The notes under the pieces are model-generated. The model ran no database searches and was not told the origin of the DNA. It worked only from the letters and a program-made list of their open reading frames with translations. A program made the translations under genes and the position numbers. Positions 45,842 to 55,019 of a DNA stretch of 64,000 nt are shown in pieces. This DNA is from Euzebyella saccharophila. Lineage in GTDB: Bacteria > Bacteroidota > Bacteroidia > Flavobacteriales > Flavobacteriaceae. The stretch is taken from contig NZ_JACYFJ010000003.1 in the NCBI RefSeq assembly GCF_014855495.1, positions 124,001 to 188,000 on the forward strand, in the 5' to 3' direction. Within the stretch, counting starts at the first letter, position 1, and every line of letters starts with the position of its first letter.

Positions 45842-45873
45842 AATCCCTCTAGAAATTCTAGAGGGATTTTTTT
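45842..45873. terminator. Strong bidirectional terminator
   Basis: TCCCTCTAGAA (45844-45854) pairs with TTCTAGAGGGA (45856-45866); A runs precede and T runs follow, serving both convergent genes. Confidence 0.9.
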
Positions 45874-45889
45874 GTAGTGTAGAACGAAA

Positions 45890-47152
45890 TTATTCGCCTA
45901 TCATTTTCTTAATTCTCATGAAGTTTTCATTGTCGCCCATAGCGCCATAAATATTCTTGAGCTGAGTCAAGATACTTTGGTTATCAGGGTTATTTTTTAG
46001 TGCTTCTTCCAAAACACCCGCACCTTCCAAGAATAAACTATCTTTCTTCTCCTTTAACTCATCATAACGGGCTATATCCGCTTTGGAGTTACCAAGGCCG
46101 TTCATCTCATCAATAAGGGAGTTACCTTCGTTAACGTAAGTAGTAGAAAGGTTCAACTGGGCATTGGTATAATTTGGATTTATTTCCAAGGCCTTTTTGT
46201 AAGCAGCTCTTGCTTCTTCAAGATTACCTTGCTCCATATTGATAACTCCAATGTTGTAATGCAAATCTGCATTATCAGGGGCCATTTCGGCAGCTTGTGC
46301 CATCAATTCCTTAAACTTCTCCTTATCACCTAATTTGTAATGAAGATTGGCTTCGTTAAGTACCAGGTTTACATCATCAGGATTACTTTCCCTAGCAGCA
46401 GAATACGCTTCCAAAGCTTTGTCATCTTTACCCAATTGGGTATAGATAAGAGCCATATTTTTTACAATTTCAGCCTTTTTAGAAGGCGTTTTCTCATCAA
46501 CTGGATCTTTGTAAGTCCCGGATTTTACCATCAAATCCCTTTGGGATTTATCCATTTCCTCTACTTGACCGGACTCAACGTTAGTAGCCTTATAAACCAT
46601 TCCGCTTCCATCATAACCTACTTCCTGTAACTCCTCGTAGAAGGTAAGGGCTTGCTCATAATGTCCTCCGTTTACTGCGCTACTTGCTGCATAATATAGG
46701 TAGGAAGTATCCTGTGGACTAATTTTATAGCTGGTATAAAGCTTTTCGGCCGCTTCCTTAAACTTTTTGTTACCGTTATCCTCAACAGCAGAATTAACTA
46801 AGTCTGCACTTAGTGCTCTCATGTGCTGACGCGTATCTTCGGAATATTTTTCCTTTCCACTCTTTTCCTCAACATCTAAAACTTGTTGAAAAGACTTTGC
46901 CGCCTCTTCAAAAGCGCTATTGTCTCCTTTTTTTGCTAATTCAGCATACGCTTTACCTTTTGTAAAGTAATATTGCGCTTGCAATTTTTCGTCAGCTCCC
47001 GAAATTGAACCGGAAACAGCTTCCAAGGCTGTTTTAGCAGAAGCCGCATCGCCACTTTTAAGGGCTTTTTCAGCGGTCTTGATTTCGCTCTTTTGTGCAA
47101 AGCCTACCATTGTAAAACATAAGCTTGCAAGTATTAAAAATCTAGTTTTCAT
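45890..47152 (-). CDS. Tetratricopeptide repeat protein, exported
   Basis: A 420-residue protein with a signal peptide (to about GFAQ) and several TPR units, for example ALIYTQLGKDDKALEAYSAA, DLHYNIGVINMEQGNLEEA and KALEINPNYTNAQLNL, spread over about residues 25-345. TPRs are protein-binding scaffolds, here periplasmic or outer-membrane. It lies 49 bases after gyrA on the same strand and may share its transcript. Confidence 0.88.
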   Translation of the reverse strand: MKTRFLILASLCFTMVGFAQKSEIKTAEKALKSGDAASAKTALEAVSGSISGADEKLQAQYYFTKGKAYAELAKKGDNSAFEEAAKSFQQVLDVEEKSGKEKYSEDTRQHMRALSADLVNSAVEDNGNKKFKEAAEKLYTSYKISPQDTSYLYYAASSAVNGGHYEQALTFYEELQEVGYDGSGMVYKATNVESGQVEEMDKSQRDLMVKSGTYKDPVDEKTPSKKAEIVKNMALIYTQLGKDDKALEAYSAARESNPDDVNLVLNEANLHYKLGDKEKFKELMAQAAEMAPDNADLHYNIGVINMEQGNLEEARAAYKKALEINPNYTNAQLNLSTTYVNEGNSLIDEMNGLGNSKADIARYDELKEKKDSLFLEGAGVLEEALKNNPDNQSILTQLKNIYGAMGDNENFMRIKKMIGE

Positions 47153-47201
47153 TTTCGAATCTATTAATTTAAAATGTTAGTGTTTACTAATTAATTTAGG
47201 G

Positions 47202-49739
47202 TTATTCATTTGTTTCTTCGGTTCCATCTTTATCAAGAGCCGTGCCATCCTCTTCAGGGTTGACCTCAATGTCCAAAATATCGTTCTCCGTTAAATCGTC
47301 TTCTTCCTTCATTACCTTGGCTACTGCAGCAATAGAATCGTTACCTTTTAGGTTGATAAGTCGCACACCCTGTGTTGCCCTACCCATTACGCGTAGATCC
47401 TCTACGCTCATTCTAATGGCAATACCGGATTTATTAATAATCATTAAATCGTCTGAATCCGAAACATTCTTAATGGCTACCAAACCTCCTGTCTTATCGG
47501 TAATGGAAATGGTCTTGACCCCTTTTCCACCCCTATTGGTTATGCGATAATCCTCAATGCTCGAGCGCTTTCCGTACCCATTTTCGGAGACAACCAAAAT
47601 GTTGTCCTCAAAGTCATGTACAGAAACCATTCCTATCACCTCATCATTATCATCGGCCAAGGTAATTCCACGAACCCCGGAAGCATTACGACCCATTGGG
47701 CGGGTCTTGCTTTCTTCAAATCGTATGGCCTTACCCGATTTCAATCCCAAGAAAATCTGGCTGGTTCCAGTGGTCAATTTAGCTTCTAACAATTCATCGC
47801 CTTCTCTAATACCAATAGCGTTGATACCGTTTTGTCTTGGACGTGAATATTGCTCTAGGGATGTCTTTTTGACAGTCCCCTTTTTGGTGGCCATAATTAC
47901 GAAATGACTGTTTACATAATCCTCGTCCTTAAGATCCTGTGTACAGATAAAGGCCTTCACATTGTCATCCTGCTCAATATTGATCAGATTTTGTATGGCC
48001 CTACCCTTTGATGTTCTACTGCCTTCTGGAATTTCATAAACACGCATCCAGAAACATTTCCCTTTTTGGGTAAAGAACAACATGTATTGGTGGTTGGTAC
48101 CCACAAAGAGGTATTCCAAGAAGTCCTCATTCCTAGTGGAAGAAGCTTTTTGACCTACTCCTCCCCTATTTTGGGTTTTATATTCGGATAAAGGAGTTCT
48201 TTTAATGTAACCGGCGTGAGAAATGGTAATGACCACTTGCTCATCAGGAATCATGTCCTCAATACTTAAGTCACCTCCGGCCAGATTAATTTCGGAACGG
48301 CGCTCATCACCATACTTCTCTTTAACTTCTAGCAATTCCTCCTTTATAATGTCCATTCTACGCTCCTTTCGCGCAAGAATATCTTTTAAATCGGCAATGG
48401 TCTTGATGATTTCGTCATACTCAGAACGTAATTTATCTTGCTCCAGACCTGTTAGCTGACGCAAACGCATCTCCACGATGGCCTTGGCCTGAACCTCGGT
48501 AAGCTTAAACCGCTCCATCAATTTCTCACGTGCCTCCTCGGCATTAGAAGAAGCCCTTATGATAGCTATTACTTCATCAATATTGTCCGAAGCAATGATA
48601 AGACCTTCCAGGATATGGGCACGATCTTCGGCTTTCTTCAACTCATATTGAGTTCTTCTTACTACCACTTCATGACGATGCTCCACAAAGTGATGGATCA
48701 TATCCTTAATGTTCAACAATTCTGGCCTTCCATTAACCAAGGCAATATTGTTAACACTAAATGAAGATTGTAATGCAGTGTATTTATATAAGGTATTCAG
48801 TACAATATTGGGTATGGCATCACGCTTTAGGATATACACTATGCGCATACCATTACGGTCAGATTCATCCCTTATACTGGAAATCCCCTCAATTTTCTTT
48901 TCATTGATCAAATCGGCCGTCTTCTTGATCATATCGGCCTTGTTTACTTGGTAAGGAATTTCAGTAACAATGATACATTCCCTCCCTTGAACTTCCTCTA
49001 TGATAGCCTTTCCACGCATTTTTACGCGCCCTCTACCGGTATGAAAAGCCTCTTTTACACCTTCATAGCCATAGATAATTCCACCTGTTGGAAAATCCGG
49101 CGCTTTGATATGGGTCATGATTTCGTCAACCTCAATATCATTATTTTCAATGTAAGCCACCGTACCATCCACCACTTCGGATAAGTTGTGGGGCGGCATA
49201 TTGGTAGCCATACCTACGGCAATCCCGGAAGCTCCGTTTACCAATAAATTGGGTATTCTGGTAGGTAGAACCGTTGGTTCCTCTATTGTATCATCGAAAT
49301 TTAGTTGGTGATCGACCGTATCCTTATCGATATCGGCCAACATTTCTTCGGAAATCTTACGCATTCTGGCCTCGGTATAACGCATGGCCGCAGGGCTATC
49401 GCCATCCACGGAACCAAAGTTACCTTGACCATCTACCAACATATAGCGCAAACTCCACTCCTGCGCCATTCGCACCATGGTATCGTAAACAGAAGTATCC
49501 CCATGAGGGTGATACTTACCCAAAACCTCCCCTACAATACGGGCCGATTTCTTATGTGCACTACTGGCGCGTACTCCCAAATCATGCATACCGTAAAGAA
49601 CCCTACGGTGTACGGGTTTTAGACCATCCCTGACATCTGGCAAAGCACGTGACACAATGACCGACATCGAATAATCGATGTAGGCAGATTTCATTTCCTC
49701 TTCTATGTTAATAGGAATCAATTTTTCTCCTTCCGCCAT
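47202..49739 (-). CDS. gyrA: DNA gyrase subunit A
   Basis: An 845-residue type II topoisomerase subunit that breaks and rejoins DNA to introduce negative supercoils. The N-terminal segment [22 protein letters not shown], the [22 protein letters not shown] block with the active-site Tyr near residue 121, and six C-terminal beta-pinwheel blades (with [10 protein letters not shown]) are present. The quinolone-resistance region around residues 80-90 reads [10 protein letters not shown], with the usual Ser replaced by Thr in the GDTSVY segment. Not obviously resistant. Confidence 0.98.
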   Translation of the reverse strand: MAEGEKLIPINIEEEMKSAYIDYSMSVIVSRALPDVRDGLKPVHRRVLYGMHDLGVRASSAHKKSARIVGEVLGKYHPHGDTSVYDTMVRMAQEWSLRYMLVDGQGNFGSVDGDSPAAMRYTEARMRKISEEMLADIDKDTVDHQLNFDDTIEEPTVLPTRIPNLLVNGASGIAVGMATNMPPHNLSEVVDGTVAYIENNDIEVDEIMTHIKAPDFPTGGIIYGYEGVKEAFHTGRGRVKMRGKAIIEEVQGRECIIVTEIPYQVNKADMIKKTADLINEKKIEGISSIRDESDRNGMRIVYILKRDAIPNIVLNTLYKYTALQSSFSVNNIALVNGRPELLNIKDMIHHFVEHRHEVVVRRTQYELKKAEDRAHILEGLIIASDNIDEVIAIIRASSNAEEAREKLMERFKLTEVQAKAIVEMRLRQLTGLEQDKLRSEYDEIIKTIADLKDILARKERRMDIIKEELLEVKEKYGDERRSEINLAGGDLSIEDMIPDEQVVITISHAGYIKRTPLSEYKTQNRGGVGQKASSTRNEDFLEYLFVGTNHQYMLFFTQKGKCFWMRVYEIPEGSRTSKGRAIQNLINIEQDDNVKAFICTQDLKDEDYVNSHFVIMATKKGTVKKTSLEQYSRPRQNGINAIGIREGDELLEAKLTTGTSQIFLGLKSGKAIRFEESKTRPMGRNASGVRGITLADDNDEVIGMVSVHDFEDNILVVSENGYGKRSSIEDYRITNRGGKGVKTISITDKTGGLVAIKNVSDSDDLMIINKSGIAIRMSVEDLRVMGRATQGVRLINLKGNDSIAAVAKVMKEEDDLTENDILDIEVNPEEDGTALDKDGTEETNE

Positions 49740-49997
49740 ATTAAAATCCTAGTAAATTATTTTAGTTAAAAAACATGCCAATATACGTAAAATCATGGCT
49801 TTGAACGTACTCATACGCCACTTTATTAAACATTTTATCAACACTATGAACACCCATAAATTTCATCTACCAATTGTAAAAATGTTTGAAAACCAATCCT
49901 TTTTTCATTATTTCAATAAGGTAATTCTAATAATAGGTACACTATTTGCGTTAGATTACTATAGTTTTACTAATTTTATAGATGAAAGGATAAGTTT

Positions 49998-52553
49998 ATG
50001 GATGATAATTTCTCACCACGAGTAAAAGACGTAATTGCTTATAGCAAGGAGGAAGCACTGCGTTTGGGGCACGATTTCATCGGCACTGAACACCTTATGC
50101 TTGGGCTTTTGCGCGATGGCAACGGTAAGGCTATTAGTATTTTGGATGCATTGGAGGTTGACTTGGACCACTTAAGAAGAAAAGTGGAAATTTTAAGCCC
50201 TTCCAACCCAAATCCAAACAATATACAAAAGGATAAGAAAAACTTGCATTTGACACGTCAAGCAGAGCGTGCCCTAAAAACAACATTTTTAGAGGCCAAA
50301 CTTTTTCAAAGTTCTTCTATTAATACCGCTCACCTGTTGCTATGTATTTTAAGGAATGAAAATGACCCTACCACCATACTACTTCATAAGTTAAAAGTAG
50401 ACTATGATGGGGTAAAAGAACAGTTTAAGTTCATGATCACAAGTGACGATGATATTGTAGATGCACCAACTTCGGAATCTTTTCCAAGTGACAATGACGA
50501 TGCCAATGATGGAAAGGACTCCGGTTCTTTTGGGACCACTACAGGGCAAAAAGGAAGTAAGAAATCCAAAACCCCTGTGCTGGACAATTTTGGCCGAGAT
50601 TTAACACGGCTTGCCGAGGAAAATAAATTGGATCCGGTTGTAGGAAGAGAAAAGGAAATTGAGCGTGTATCGCAAATTTTAAGTAGAAGAAAGAAAAACA
50701 ACCCTCTTTTGATTGGGGAACCAGGTGTTGGTAAAAGCGCCATTGCGGAAGGTTTGGCTCTTAGAATCATCAACAAAAAGGTTTCTAGAATACTTTACAA
50801 CAAAAGGGTTGTTACCTTGGATTTAGCTTCCTTGGTCGCAGGTACCAAGTACCGCGGTCAATTTGAAGAACGTATGAAAGCGGTCATGAACGAGTTGGAA
50901 AAGAATGATGATGTAATTCTTTTTATTGACGAGATTCATACCATTGTTGGTGCTGGTGGCGCAACTGGAAGTTTAGATGCTTCCAATATGTTTAAACCCG
51001 CCTTGGCAAGAGGCGAAATTCAATGTATTGGTGCTACCACTTTAGATGAGTATAGACAGTATATTGAGAAAGATGGTGCGTTGGAGAGACGATTCCAAAA
51101 AGTGATTGTTGAACCTACTTCAGTTGAGGAAACCATTGAAATTCTTCACAACATAAAAGGAAAATATGAAGACCATCACAACGTTAATTATACAGACGAG
51201 GCTATTGAGGCTTGTGTAAAATTAACGAACCGATATATGACCGATCGTTTTCTTCCGGACAAAGCTATTGACGCTTTGGATGAAGCTGGGTCTCGGGTCC
51301 ATATTGTAAACATGGATGTTCCAAAACAAATTTTGGAACTCGAGAAAAAACTGGAAGACGTACGTGAGCTTAAAAACAGCGTTGTTAAAAAGCAGAAATA
51401 CGAAGAGGCGGCCAAGTTACGTGATGATGAAAAACGTATAGAAAAAGAACTGGCTACAGCCCAAGAAAAATGGGAAGAAGACAGTAAAATGCATAAAGAA
51501 ACCGTTTCTGAGGACAATGTAGCCGATGTTGTTTCAATGATGAGCGGTATTCCCGTTAACAGGATTGCACAAACGGAAAGTAATAAATTGGCCGGTTTAC
51601 CAGACCTTATCAAATCTAATGTCATTGGGCAAGATGAGGCAGTTGCCAAGGTTGCCAAGGCAATCCAAAGAAACCGTGCAGGTCTTAAGGACCCCAACAA
51701 ACCTATTGGTTCCTTTATTTTCTTGGGACAGACCGGTGTTGGTAAGACCCAATTGGCAAAAGTTCTTGCTAAAGAACTTTTTGATTCTGAAGATGCCCTC
51801 ATTAGAATTGATATGAGCGAATACATGGAAAAATTCGCCATCTCAAGATTGGTTGGTGCACCTCCGGGATATGTTGGCTACGAAGAAGGCGGCCAACTTA
51901 CGGAAAAAGTGAGACGTAAGCCTTATTCCGTAGTGCTTCTGGACGAGGTAGAAAAAGCTCACCCAGATGTGTTCAACATGCTGTTACAGGTGTTGGACGA
52001 TGGTTATTTAACAGATAGTCTAGGAAGAAAAATTGATTTCCGAAATACGATTATCATTATGACCTCCAACATAGGTGCCCGTAAATTGAAAGATTTTGGA
52101 CAAGGAGTTGGTTTCGGAACCTCGGCGATGAAAGCACAGGAAGAAAGCCATCAAAAAAGTGTCATTGAAGGAGCGCTTAAAAAGGCGTTTGCTCCAGAAT
52201 TCTTGAATAGGATAGATGACGTTATCGTCTTCAATCCCTTGGAAAGAGAGGATATTCATAGAATTATTGATATTGAGCTTCGAAAGTTGTTCGCACGTAT
52301 TAAAGATATAGGATACGACTTAAACCTCTCTGAAAAGGCAAAGGACTACATTGCGGATAAAGGCTTTGACAAACAATACGGAGCGAGACCTCTTAAAAGA
52401 GCCATTCAAAAGTATATTGAGGATGCTCTTGCGGAAGAAATCGTAAATTCAAAATTAGAGGAAGGCGATACCATTAACATGGACTTTGATGAAAAGAAGG
52501 AGGAATTGACCATAGAGATTAAAAAGCCGGAAGAATCTCCAAAAACGGAGTAA
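49998..52553 (+). CDS. clpC: ATP-dependent Clp protease ATP-binding subunit ClpC
   Basis: An 851-residue AAA+ unfoldase that feeds proteins to ClpP. It has the N-terminal Clp repeat domain (residues ~1-150), NBD1 with Walker A GEPGVGKS near 240, a UVR/coiled-coil middle domain near 440-480, and NBD2 with GQTGVGKTQL near 575. The ClpP-binding loop should be in NBD2. The start ATG follows a purine-rich AAGGATAAG. A perfect terminator follows. Confidence 0.97.
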   Translation: MDDNFSPRVKDVIAYSKEEALRLGHDFIGTEHLMLGLLRDGNGKAISILDALEVDLDHLRRKVEILSPSNPNPNNIQKDKKNLHLTRQAERALKTTFLEAKLFQSSSINTAHLLLCILRNENDPTTILLHKLKVDYDGVKEQFKFMITSDDDIVDAPTSESFPSDNDDANDGKDSGSFGTTTGQKGSKKSKTPVLDNFGRDLTRLAEENKLDPVVGREKEIERVSQILSRRKKNNPLLIGEPGVGKSAIAEGLALRIINKKVSRILYNKRVVTLDLASLVAGTKYRGQFEERMKAVMNELEKNDDVILFIDEIHTIVGAGGATGSLDASNMFKPALARGEIQCIGATTLDEYRQYIEKDGALERRFQKVIVEPTSVEETIEILHNIKGKYEDHHNVNYTDEAIEACVKLTNRYMTDRFLPDKAIDALDEAGSRVHIVNMDVPKQILELEKKLEDVRELKNSVVKKQKYEEAAKLRDDEKRIEKELATAQEKWEEDSKMHKETVSEDNVADVVSMMSGIPVNRIAQTESNKLAGLPDLIKSNVIGQDEAVAKVAKAIQRNRAGLKDPNKPIGSFIFLGQTGVGKTQLAKVLAKELFDSEDALIRIDMSEYMEKFAISRLVGAPPGYVGYEEGGQLTEKVRRKPYSVVLLDEVEKAHPDVFNMLLQVLDDGYLTDSLGRKIDFRNTIIIMTSNIGARKLKDFGQGVGFGTSAMKAQEESHQKSVIEGALKKAFAPEFLNRIDDVIVFNPLEREDIHRIIDIELRKLFARIKDIGYDLNLSEKAKDYIADKGFDKQYGARPLKRAIQKYIEDALAEEIVNSKLEEGDTINMDFDEKKEELTIEIKKPEESPKTE

Positions 52554-52573
52554 TTTCGTAAGAATTTATAGAT

Positions 52574-52605
52574 AAGGGAGTCGTAATAAACGACTCCCTT
52601 TTTTT
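52574..52605 (+). terminator. Terminator after clpC
   Basis: AAGGGAGTCGT (52574-52584) pairs with ACGACTCCCTT (52590-52600), followed by a run of T. Confidence 0.9.
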
Positions 52606-52756
52606 GTTACTTGTAATCCTCTGGTAAGAAACAAGATACAACTAAACGGTAGGTACGGTAGATTAAACGATATTTTCGCCTTTAATCTAATAATTTTCCG
52701 AATCCTCAGCACTACATCTACTTTCGTTTTGAACACACTATATAATCTTATTGAAA

Positions 52757-53155
52757 ATGAAAGTGAGGCGACCAAAAAAGACAGTCATTGTCCGGGAGTA
52801 TCAGTTGGATGTTGGAAAAGTACAGGTATATGAGAACTACATGGTAGCATTATTTGATGAGGGAGCTACACTTACCCTTGAAAGAATGTACCAGATTATC
52901 GGTATCTCGGAAATTCACTTCAGAAACAAAAACTTTGGCTATATAAGTTTACGCAAACACTCTTTTGCCGTAGACCCTACTATTTACACCTATTTAAGGC
53001 AGTTAGATAATTTAAAGGCATTTGCCATTGTGAGCGTTAAGGAAATTGATATGCACAATTTTAAAATTGAAAAACTATTCTATAAGAAACCTATGAAATT
53101 CTTTATAGAATACGAGAACGCCCTTAAATGGGTAAAAAGAAGGGTTCTTGCTTAA
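52757..53155 (+). CDS. Conserved hypothetical protein, STAS-like
   Basis: A 132-residue soluble alpha/beta protein. The frame can extend to TTG 52751, but ATG 52757 is the natural start. The layout of an N-terminal beta region, an alternating alpha/beta core (HSFAVDPTIYTYLRQL, AFAIVSVKEI) and a C-terminal KPMKFFIEYENALKWVKR resembles small STAS/SpoIIAA-like proteins. I recognise no exact family. A hairpin terminator follows. Confidence 0.65.
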   Translation: MKVRRPKKTVIVREYQLDVGKVQVYENYMVALFDEGATLTLERMYQIIGISEIHFRNKNFGYISLRKHSFAVDPTIYTYLRQLDNLKAFAIVSVKEIDMHNFKIEKLFYKKPMKFFIEYENALKWVKRRVLA

Positions 53156-53166
53156 TGAGAAAAGTT

Positions 53167-53210
53167 AAAAGCCCACAATCGAAATGTAGTTTTGGTTGTA
53201 GGCTTTTTTG
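53167..53210 (+). terminator. Terminator
   Basis: AAAAGCCCACAA (53167-53178) pairs with TTGTAGGCTTTT (53196-53207), with a T run after it. It may serve the convergent pair of genes. Confidence 0.75.
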
Positions 53211-53212
53211 TT

Positions 53213-54754
53213 TTAATTCTCCTGAGCGTTCTCTCCTTGAGATGGCTCCTCTACCTTAAACAAGTCCATATACGCTGGTCCAATACCATTTATAACATCG
53301 GAAGCCAATAGAGACTGATATCCGGTATTATTGAGCATGATATCACCTGCACAACCGTGCAAATACACACCGAAAATGGAAGCCTCCAGAGGCTGATAGC
53401 CTTGGGCCATCAATCCGGCAATCAATCCTGTAAGCACATCACCTGTACCACCTGTGGCCATCCCAGGGTTACCTGTGGAATTTACATACCCTTTATTTTG
53501 ATATACTGTAATGGTATTCGCTCCTTTGATGACCAAAATACAATCATATTCATTTGAAAATGTTTTTGCTTTCTCCAGCTTCTCAAAATCATCTTTCCAT
53601 GAACCCACAAGCCTTTCCAATTCTTTGGGATGCGGTGTAAGTACCGACTTTGCCGGAAGCTTTTTTAACAAAGCCTTATTTTCAGCGAGTATATTAAGGG
53701 CATCGGCATCTAGAACCATCGGTACCTGAATTCGGTTCAAAAGATCTTCCAATGCTTTAACAGAAGCTTTTGCTTTTCCCATGCCAATACCAATTCCTAT
53801 AACACTGGGCTCAATATCAAATTGAATATCAGTAAGTTGTTTCTCATTAGTATCGGTCAGAACCATGGCTTCCGGGATATTTACCTGTAACGGAAGGTAT
53901 CCGCATTTTGGCACAAAGGCAGTAACCAATCCGCTCCCGGATTTTAAACAGGCTTTTGTTGCCAATTGTACTGCACCAATTTTCCCATAACTACCCCCAA
54001 TAATCAAGCTATGACCGTAAGTGCCTTTATGCGAATATTTTTCCCGTGGTATGTAGATAGGCAGCACTTCGTTCTTGCCTATGAGCTCAAAATCGGCATC
54101 GGCATTCATTAAAAATTCCACATCCAGTCCAATATCCAATACTTCCCACTGCTCGGTGTAAATACCTGTTTGTGGCAAAAAGAATACCAATTTAGGCACC
54201 TGAAAACTTAGGGTGTAATTGGACATGATTGCTTTGCCTCTCTCCGGAACGGCATCCGTAAAAAGTCCGCTTGGGATGTCCACCGAAAGAATAAATGCCT
54301 TTGAGGTATGTAAATGTTCAAACAGCTGAACCACCCAATTATCAGGAGCTCTGTTAAGACCTATTCCAAAAATGGCGTCTACTATGATTTCTTCCTGTGA
54401 AATTTCGGGCCAGTCGCTGCCCTCCTCCAAAAAATCCGGCCAAATTTTTCGGTCTTTGAGTCTTTCAAGGTTGACCAAAAAGTCTTTGGAGCGCTTCTTA
54501 CTGTAATTGACCACATATACTTCAATATTGTACCCATGTTCTTGCAAGTGCCTTGCCAAGGCAAGCCCATCTCCCCCATTATTACCGATACCACAGAACA
54601 AATGGATTTTTACCTGCGCCCCTTGCATGCGTAAATGCAGCCAATTAAACAATTGAATGGCAGCTCTTTCCATAAGTTCATCACTGGAAATATTTTGTTT
54701 TTTAATTGTGAATTTATCAGCGTCGTATACCTGCTGGGCCGTAAAAAGTTTCAT
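53213..54754 (-). CDS. nnr: Bifunctional NAD(P)H-hydrate repair enzyme
   Basis: A 513-residue fusion of an NAD(P)HX epimerase (residues ~1-210, with FCGIGNNGGDGLALARHL) and an ADP-dependent NAD(P)HX dehydratase (residues ~225-500). The latter has GHSLIIGGSYGKIGAVQLA, LTPHPKELERL and the nucleotide-binding GNPGMATGGTGDVLTGLIAG. It restores damaged hydrated NAD(P)H. Length and order match YjeF-type proteins. It converges on the STAS-like gene. Confidence 0.95.
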   Translation of the reverse strand: MKLFTAQQVYDADKFTIKKQNISSDELMERAAIQLFNWLHLRMQGAQVKIHLFCGIGNNGGDGLALARHLQEHGYNIEVYVVNYSKKRSKDFLVNLERLKDRKIWPDFLEEGSDWPEISQEEIIVDAIFGIGLNRAPDNWVVQLFEHLHTSKAFILSVDIPSGLFTDAVPERGKAIMSNYTLSFQVPKLVFFLPQTGIYTEQWEVLDIGLDVEFLMNADADFELIGKNEVLPIYIPREKYSHKGTYGHSLIIGGSYGKIGAVQLATKACLKSGSGLVTAFVPKCGYLPLQVNIPEAMVLTDTNEKQLTDIQFDIEPSVIGIGIGMGKAKASVKALEDLLNRIQVPMVLDADALNILAENKALLKKLPAKSVLTPHPKELERLVGSWKDDFEKLEKAKTFSNEYDCILVIKGANTITVYQNKGYVNSTGNPGMATGGTGDVLTGLIAGLMAQGYQPLEASIFGVYLHGCAGDIMLNNTGYQSLLASDVINGIGPAYMDLFKVEEPSQGENAQEN

Positions 54755-54807
54755 TTATTAAGAATATTTACTAATTCGTGAAGATTACACAAAAATTGAT
54801 CGTTTCA

Positions 54808-54838
54808 TTTGATTAGGTTACCAAAAGTACTACTTTTG
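54808..54838 (+). promoter_or_regulatory. Promoter of the threonine operon
   Basis: TTTG (54808-54811), exactly 19 bases, then TACTTTTG (54831-54838), a perfect match to the Bacteroidetes consensus TTTG-N19-TAnnTTTG. Transcription should start about 7 bases later, 10 bases before the leader peptide ATG. Confidence 0.85.
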
Positions 54839-54854
54839 AGACTTTGATTTAAGT

Positions 54855-54947
54855 ATGTTCTTGAGCAACACACATAGAATTAAAACCCTTACGCCATTTT
54901 ACAATGGATTCACCGCAATTACCGGTACCACAACCCCTTTGGGGTAA
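54855..54947 (+). CDS. thrL: Threonine-rich leader peptide (thrL-like)
   Basis: A 30-residue ORF (ATG 54855, TAA 54945-54947) between the thr promoter and thrA. It has eight Thr residues and two Ile. The C-terminal half runs through FTAITGTTTPLG, with Thr at positions 20, 23, 25, 26 and 27. This matches the logic of ribosome-mediated attenuation leaders, where stalling at scarce Thr codons changes RNA folding. The peptide is in a different frame from thrA. Hairpins follow it. The function is inferred from position and composition. Confidence 0.72.
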   Translation: MFLSNTHRIKTLTPFYNGFTAITGTTTPLG

Positions 54948-55007
54948 GCAGCTATATTTTCTCCGTTTTCGCGCTTGTATGCGCCCATTTCAAAAAAGTT
55001 TCTTTTT
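54933..55007 (+). promoter_or_regulatory. Possible attenuator hairpins before thrA
   Basis: ACCCC-TTT-GGGGT (54933-54945) overlaps the end of the leader peptide. It is followed by GCGC-TTGTAT-GCGC (54971-54984) and a weak AAAAAG-TTT-CTTTTT (54992-55006). A canonical G+C-rich terminator plus U tract is not obvious, so the RNA switch is unproven. Confidence 0.4.
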
Positions 55008-55019
55008 AAAAACATGTAG

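Noticed and set aside
49795-50025. 76-residue ORF upstream of clpC
   Set aside because: It overlaps the clpC start out of frame and has low-complexity composition.
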